NCBI GenBank assembly: GCA_039191215.1
Contig: JBCCXT010000005.1
Location: forward strand, 37,177-101,176
Length of the DNA: 64,000 nt
Direction of reading: 5' to 3'
From: HKCCE3408 sp039191215
GTDB lineage: Bacteria; Pseudomonadota; Alphaproteobacteria; Rhodobacterales; Rhodobacteraceae
In this document: piece after piece, positions 60,677-64,000 of the stretch
Layout: each line of letters opens with the position of its first letter
Position numbering within the stretch: the first letter of the stretch is position 1
Notes under the pieces: generated by a model
The model's input: the letters and a program-made list of their open reading frames with translations, nothing else
Told to the model about the DNA's origin: nothing
Databases searched by the model: none
Made by a program: the position numbers and the translations under genes

Positions 60677-61941
60677 CGATGGTTGACCATATCGCACTCG
60701 ACACTCAGGCGCGGGCGATCCTGACCGGCAATGATCGGGGCGGCTATACGGTGCCGACGGCGGGGCTTTATCCCTACCAGTGGAATTGGGACAGCGCCTT
60801 TGCCGCTTGGGGATTTGCGACCTTCGACCTCGATCGTGCGTGGCAGGAATTGGAAACGCTGATGTCTGGGCAATGGCCCAATGGCATGGTGCCGCATATC
60901 CTGTTTCACCGCGCCGACCCGGGCTATTTCCCCGGGCCGGATGTCTGGGGCACGGATGGCTGCGGGCCGATCCCATCCTCGGGGATCAGCCAACCGCCCG
61001 TTGCGGCAAGCTTTGTGCGTGCCATCTGGGACCGCGACCAGGCCGCCGGTGAGGCGCGCGCACGCGCGCTTTATCCCAAATTGCTCGCCTGGCATCGCTG
61101 GTTCATGGATTGGCGCTGCCAGGACGGGATGATCTTTGTGACCCATCCTTGGGAATCGGGGCGCGACAATGCAGCCGATTGGGATGTGGCGATGGCCGCG
61201 ATCGATCCGCAGGGCGTGGGCGAATACACCCGCCGTGACACGACCCATGTGGATGCGGCCATGCGGCCCACCAAGGCTGATTACGACCGCTATATCTGGC
61301 TGGTGCATCGTGGCCGGCGCCTGGGCTGGGACGAGCCGGCGATGAGCAAGGACGCGCCATTCCGCGTGGCCGATCCGACAATGACATTCATCCTTCTACG
61401 CGGCCATCGCGACCTGGCTGATATGGCCGACGCGTTGGGCGAAGATCGCCACGAGATCGACGACTGGATCAGCACGCTGGAGGACGGCGCAAGGCGTGGC
61501 CTCAAGACGCAAGAGGGCCGTTTTGATGGCATCGACCTCAGTTCCGGACAACGCTCGGGCGTGACTTCGAATGCCGCGTTTTTGTGTTGGTATGGCGGGA
61601 TCGAGGACGATTGGATGCTGGCCGCATTCGACCGCTGTTTTGACCGCGCCCGCTATCCTGTGCCAAGTCACGACCCCGATGATGGCCGCTTTGATGCCAT
61701 GCGGTATTGGCGCGGGCCGACCTGGGCGGTGATTAACACGCTCATCGGTCTGGGACTTGAGAAAATGGGACATAATGCGCGGGCCGATAGGCTGCGCCGG
61801 TCAACGCGCGAGATGATCGCGCAGCAAGGATTTGCAGAATACTTCGATCCGATCCAGGGCCGCCCGGCGGGTGGCGGCACATTCACCTGGACGGCGGCAA
61901 TTTGGCTAAGCTGGGCAAGCCCCAGTATGGAAGGGACCTAA
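60673..61941 (+). CDS. GH63-type glycoside hydrolase, mannosylglycerate/glucosylglycerate hydrolase-like
   Basis: 422 residues, (alpha/alpha)6-barrel pattern, no signal peptide, so cytoplasmic. Motifs: YPYQWNWDSAFAAWGF (Asp40), HPWESGRDNAADWD (Asp165), YWRGPTWAVINTLIGLGL, FAEYFDP (Glu389) and GGGTFTWTAAIWLSW. The spacing of Asp40, Asp165 and Glu389 resembles the acidic active-site residues of bacterial mannosylglycerate hydrolases. Within an ABC sugar operon it would split the imported compound, for example glucosylglycerate or mannosylglycerate, releasing hexose and glycerate. Other alpha-glucosides are possible. Confidence 0.85.
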   Translation: MTMVDHIALDTQARAILTGNDRGGYTVPTAGLYPYQWNWDSAFAAWGFATFDLDRAWQELETLMSGQWPNGMVPHILFHRADPGYFPGPDVWGTDGCGPIPSSGISQPPVAASFVRAIWDRDQAAGEARARALYPKLLAWHRWFMDWRCQDGMIFVTHPWESGRDNAADWDVAMAAIDPQGVGEYTRRDTTHVDAAMRPTKADYDRYIWLVHRGRRLGWDEPAMSKDAPFRVADPTMTFILLRGHRDLADMADALGEDRHEIDDWISTLEDGARRGLKTQEGRFDGIDLSSGQRSGVTSNAAFLCWYGGIEDDWMLAAFDRCFDRARYPVPSHDPDDGRFDAMRYWRGPTWAVINTLIGLGLEKMGHNARADRLRRSTREMIAQQGFAEYFDPIQGRPAGGGTFTWTAAIWLSWASPSMEGT

Positions 61942-61943
61942 TC

Positions 61944-62999
61944 ATGGGCGCGATCACGCTTGACGCAGTAGAAAAATGGTACGGCGACGTGCAGGTCATT
62001 AAAGGGGTCGACCTCGACATCACCGAAGGTGAATTTGTGGTCTTTGTCGGCCCATCAGGCTGCGGGAAATCGACGCTTTTGCGGATGATCGGCGGCTTGG
62101 AGGATATCAGCCGCGGCACCTTGATTGTGGCGGGGCGCGACGCCACGGCAGAGCCGCCGTCAAAACGCGGCCTGGCGATGGTGTTCCAGTCTTACGCGCT
62201 TTACCCGCATATGTCGGTGCGCGATAATGTCGGCTTTCCGCTGAAAACGGCTGGGGCATCGCCGGCTGAGATTACATCGGCCGTCGATCAGGCCGCTGAG
62301 ATCCTGAAGCTTGGGCCCTATCTTGACCGGCGCCCCAAGGACCTGTCCGGCGGCCAGCGCCAAAGGGTCGCAATCGGGCGCTGCATTGTACGGGCGCCGA
62401 CAGCATTCCTATTCGATGAGCCGCTGTCGAACCTCGACGCGGCCTTGCGCGTGGAGATGCGTTACGAGATCTCGAAACTACATCGAAATCTCGGTAAAAC
62501 AATGATTTATGTCACCCACGACCAGGTCGAGGCGATGACGTTAGCCGACCGGATTGTCGTGCTGGAATTTGGCAAGATCGCTCAGGTCGGCCCACCGCGG
62601 GAGCTCTACCGAAAGCCGGCGAACCTGTTTGTGGCGCAGTTCATCGGTAGCCCCAAGATGAACATCATGCCCTGCGCGACAGCCGCTGGGACCTATACGC
62701 TCGAAGGCGGCCGGGGCGGGACATATACCGGCGATCGGCCGGCGGTACATCTGGGCATCCGGCCAGAGCACATCACGCTTGGGGCCAGTGGCACCGGGCA
62801 ATGTGACGGGCGGGTTGATGTCGTCGAGTATCTCGGCGCCGACAGCTTTGTTGTCATTGAATGTGGGCCTTTGGGGGCGATCAATGTGCGTGCAATCGGT
62901 GAGACTGAATTGCAACCGGGTGACACGGTCGGTCTTGATTTCGCAGCGTCTGATTTGTCGTTCTTCGACGCAGATGGTCTGCGTGTCGAGCAAGAGTAA
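61944..62999 (+). CDS. CUT1 ABC transporter ATPase (MalK/UgpC type)
   Basis: 351 residues. Walker A GPSGCGKST, Q-loop MVFQSYALYPHMSVRDNVGF, signature LSGGQRQRVAIGRC, Walker B AFLFDEPLSNLDAALR, H-loop IYVTHDQVEAMTLADR, then the TOBE/OB domain from IGSPKMNIMPC. ATG at 61944, two bases after the hydrolase stop, with AAGGGA upstream. Last gene of the operon; an insertion element begins 45 bases after its stop. Confidence 0.94.
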   Translation: MGAITLDAVEKWYGDVQVIKGVDLDITEGEFVVFVGPSGCGKSTLLRMIGGLEDISRGTLIVAGRDATAEPPSKRGLAMVFQSYALYPHMSVRDNVGFPLKTAGASPAEITSAVDQAAEILKLGPYLDRRPKDLSGGQRQRVAIGRCIVRAPTAFLFDEPLSNLDAALRVEMRYEISKLHRNLGKTMIYVTHDQVEAMTLADRIVVLEFGKIAQVGPPRELYRKPANLFVAQFIGSPKMNIMPCATAAGTYTLEGGRGGTYTGDRPAVHLGIRPEHITLGASGTGQCDGRVDVVEYLGADSFVVIECGPLGAINVRAIGETELQPGDTVGLDFAASDLSFFDADGLRVEQE

Positions 63000-63078
63000 C
63001 CTCTCCGCCTCGTGACGGGCAAACACTGCGCGGCGGTTATGCCTTGAACCGCTTCGGGTGTGTCGGCGGCTCCCACTC

Positions 63079-63383
63079 ATGAGTAAGATGGAGCATCATA
63101 ACACAGACAACGAACACGTATTCCCCGGAATACCCGAACGTGCTGTGCGGATGCTTCTGGATGGCGCAGGGCGGCAGGAGAGCCGCTGGGCGGCGATGTG
63201 TCGAACTCATCAAAGATTGGCTTCGCGCCGCAAACACTGAACGAATGGATCAAGACGGTCGAGGTCGATACCGCCCAGCGTGGCGGTATCACGACCGGGC
63301 AGGCCTAGAAAATAAAGGCTTTGGAGCGCGAAGTGCGCGAGCTGAAACAGGCCAATGAGATCCTGCGCAAAGCGTCTGCATAG
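63079..63383 (+). pseudogene. IS3-family orfA (helix-turn-helix protein), frameshifted
   Basis: The reading starts MSKMEHHNTDNEHVFPGIPE then RAVRMLLDGAGRQESRWAA, like typical OrfA proteins (FSPEFRERAVRMV...). Near 63,200 the match moves to another frame (SSKIGFAPQTLNEWIKTVEV), which contains in-frame TAG stops at about 63,307 and 63,381, after KIKALEREVRELKQANEILR then KASA. At least one frameshift and two stops: not functional. Confidence 0.85.
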
Positions 63384-63419
63384 TTTGCCCCCGCTCTCAT
63401 CACTGCAAGCGGCGACTGC

Positions 63420-64000
63420 CGCGCAGCGGGACGAAGCTCGACCACCCCTTCAAACGATGATCCGGTTCATTGAAGATCACGAGGGTGATCATGGGGTCGA
63501 GCCAATCTGCCATGTCCTGCCGATTGCCCCAGCCACGTGTCTCATGATCATTTGGCCAAGCGCGCCGATCTCTCACATCTTTCAGATCGCGCAAAGCGTG
63601 ACGAAGAACTGAAGCTCGAGATTGAGCGTGTCTTCGAAGCAAACCTCAGTGTCTATGGCGTTCGAAAGGTCTGTCACCAAATGCGCCGAGAAGGCTTTGA
63701 TATTACGCGCTGCACCGTCGCACGGTTGATGAAGGATTTGGGTCTTGAAGCTGTTGTCCGTGGCAAGAAGCCGAAGACAACGATCCCCGGCAAAGCGCTG
63801 CTGTGTCCAATGGACAAAGTGAAGCGCCAGTTCCCCGCGCTCGCGCCGAACGCGCTTTGGGTGAGCGATGCTACCTATGTCGCGACGTGGCAGGGGTTTG
63901 TGTATGTGGCCTTCGTCATTGATGTCGTTGCCCGCCGCATCGTTGGCTGGCGCGTCGGTCGCACGGCCTCGGCCGGGTTTGTCCTCGATGCTTTGGAACA
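63420..64000 (+). pseudogene. IS3-family orfB (DDE transposase), frameshifted and cut by the window end
   Basis: Pieces of the transposase are spread over frames: KLDHPFKR, then MIRFIEDHEGDHGVEPICHV then LPIAPAT in a second frame, then from about 63,540 an uninterrupted third frame HLAKRADLSHLSDRAKRDEE through VYGVRKVCHQMRREGFDITR and ALWVSDATYVATWQGFVYVA to FVIDVVARRIVGW. The first two acidic residues of the DDE triad (Asp in VSDATY, Asp in FVIDVV) are present; the Glu would lie beyond the window. Two frameshifts make the 5' part inactive. Confidence 0.88.

Larger units (their letters stand above)
63045..64000 (+). mobile_element. decayed IS3-family insertion sequence, left part
   Basis: The left end is placed at about 63045, where TGAACCGCTTCGGGTGTGTC resembles the terminal repeats of IS3-family elements I recall (TGAACCGCCCCGGG...). 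orfA and orfB of an IS3 transposase follow, both with frameshifts or stops. The right end lies beyond the window. The element sits just downstream of the sugar-uptake operon. Confidence 0.85.

Noticed and set aside
1..64000. CRISPR arrays, rRNA and tRNA genes
   Set aside because: No regularly spaced direct repeats and no recognisable tRNA or rRNA sequence were seen on reading.

Overview
The window looks like chromosomal DNA of an alphaproteobacterium of the Rhodobacteraceae (Roseobacter/Rhodobacter relatives). The grounds are GC-rich dense coding, GTG/TTG starts with strong Shine-Dalgarno boxes, many ABC uptake systems, and the gene order dgt / HesB-type erpA / xthA together with soeABC-like genes, which I recall from this family. 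No rRNA, tRNA or CRISPR array was seen.

Layout. 1-3,000: dGTPase (cut by the window edge), Fe-S cluster insertion protein, exonuclease III, and a small secreted protein. 3,160-14,939: transport. An oligopeptide-type binding protein stands apart from two permeases and a fused double ATPase that could serve it; between them lie a chemoreceptor and a complete UgpBAEC-like glycerol-3-phosphate importer. 14,929-25,146: envelope and exported proteins of mostly unknown role: a coiled-coil/Sel1 protein, a conserved exported protein, an FGE-fold protein, a phosphodiester-glycosidase-like protein, then an ECF sigma / anti-sigma / exported subtilisin operon. 25,218-30,370: a membrane-bound molybdoenzyme that fits cytoplasmic sulfite dehydrogenase SoeABC, with an unrelated small gene between the A and B subunits. 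30,526-34,756: a Mla/MCE lipid transporter (permease, ATPase, MCE protein, lipoprotein). 34,860-46,138: a tight glycogen operon glgP-glgB-glgC-glgA-glgX-malQ.

46,139-55,543 is the most unusual part. It holds a lipid-anchored endonuclease/exonuclease/phosphatase-fold protein, a cytoplasmic protein joining a class 3 lipase to a subtilisin, a divergent CHAT (caspase-like) protease with about seven membrane helices, an enzyme joining a possible L,D-transpeptidase-like domain, a GH19 lysozyme-like domain and a peptidoglycan-binding domain, and a convergent 263-residue protein of unknown family. Hydrolases for lipid, protein and cell wall, none with a signal peptide, sit beside a membrane CHAT protease. 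I propose this as a candidate uncharacterised conflict, self-lysis or effector module; the function is inference.

55,654-62,999: a sugar-uptake operon: LacI regulator with a perfect 16-bp operator, TTG-started binding protein, two permeases (one with an extra periplasmic domain), a GH63-type hydrolase like mannosyl/glucosylglycerate hydrolases, and its ATPase. 63,045-64,000: the left end of a decayed IS3-family element.
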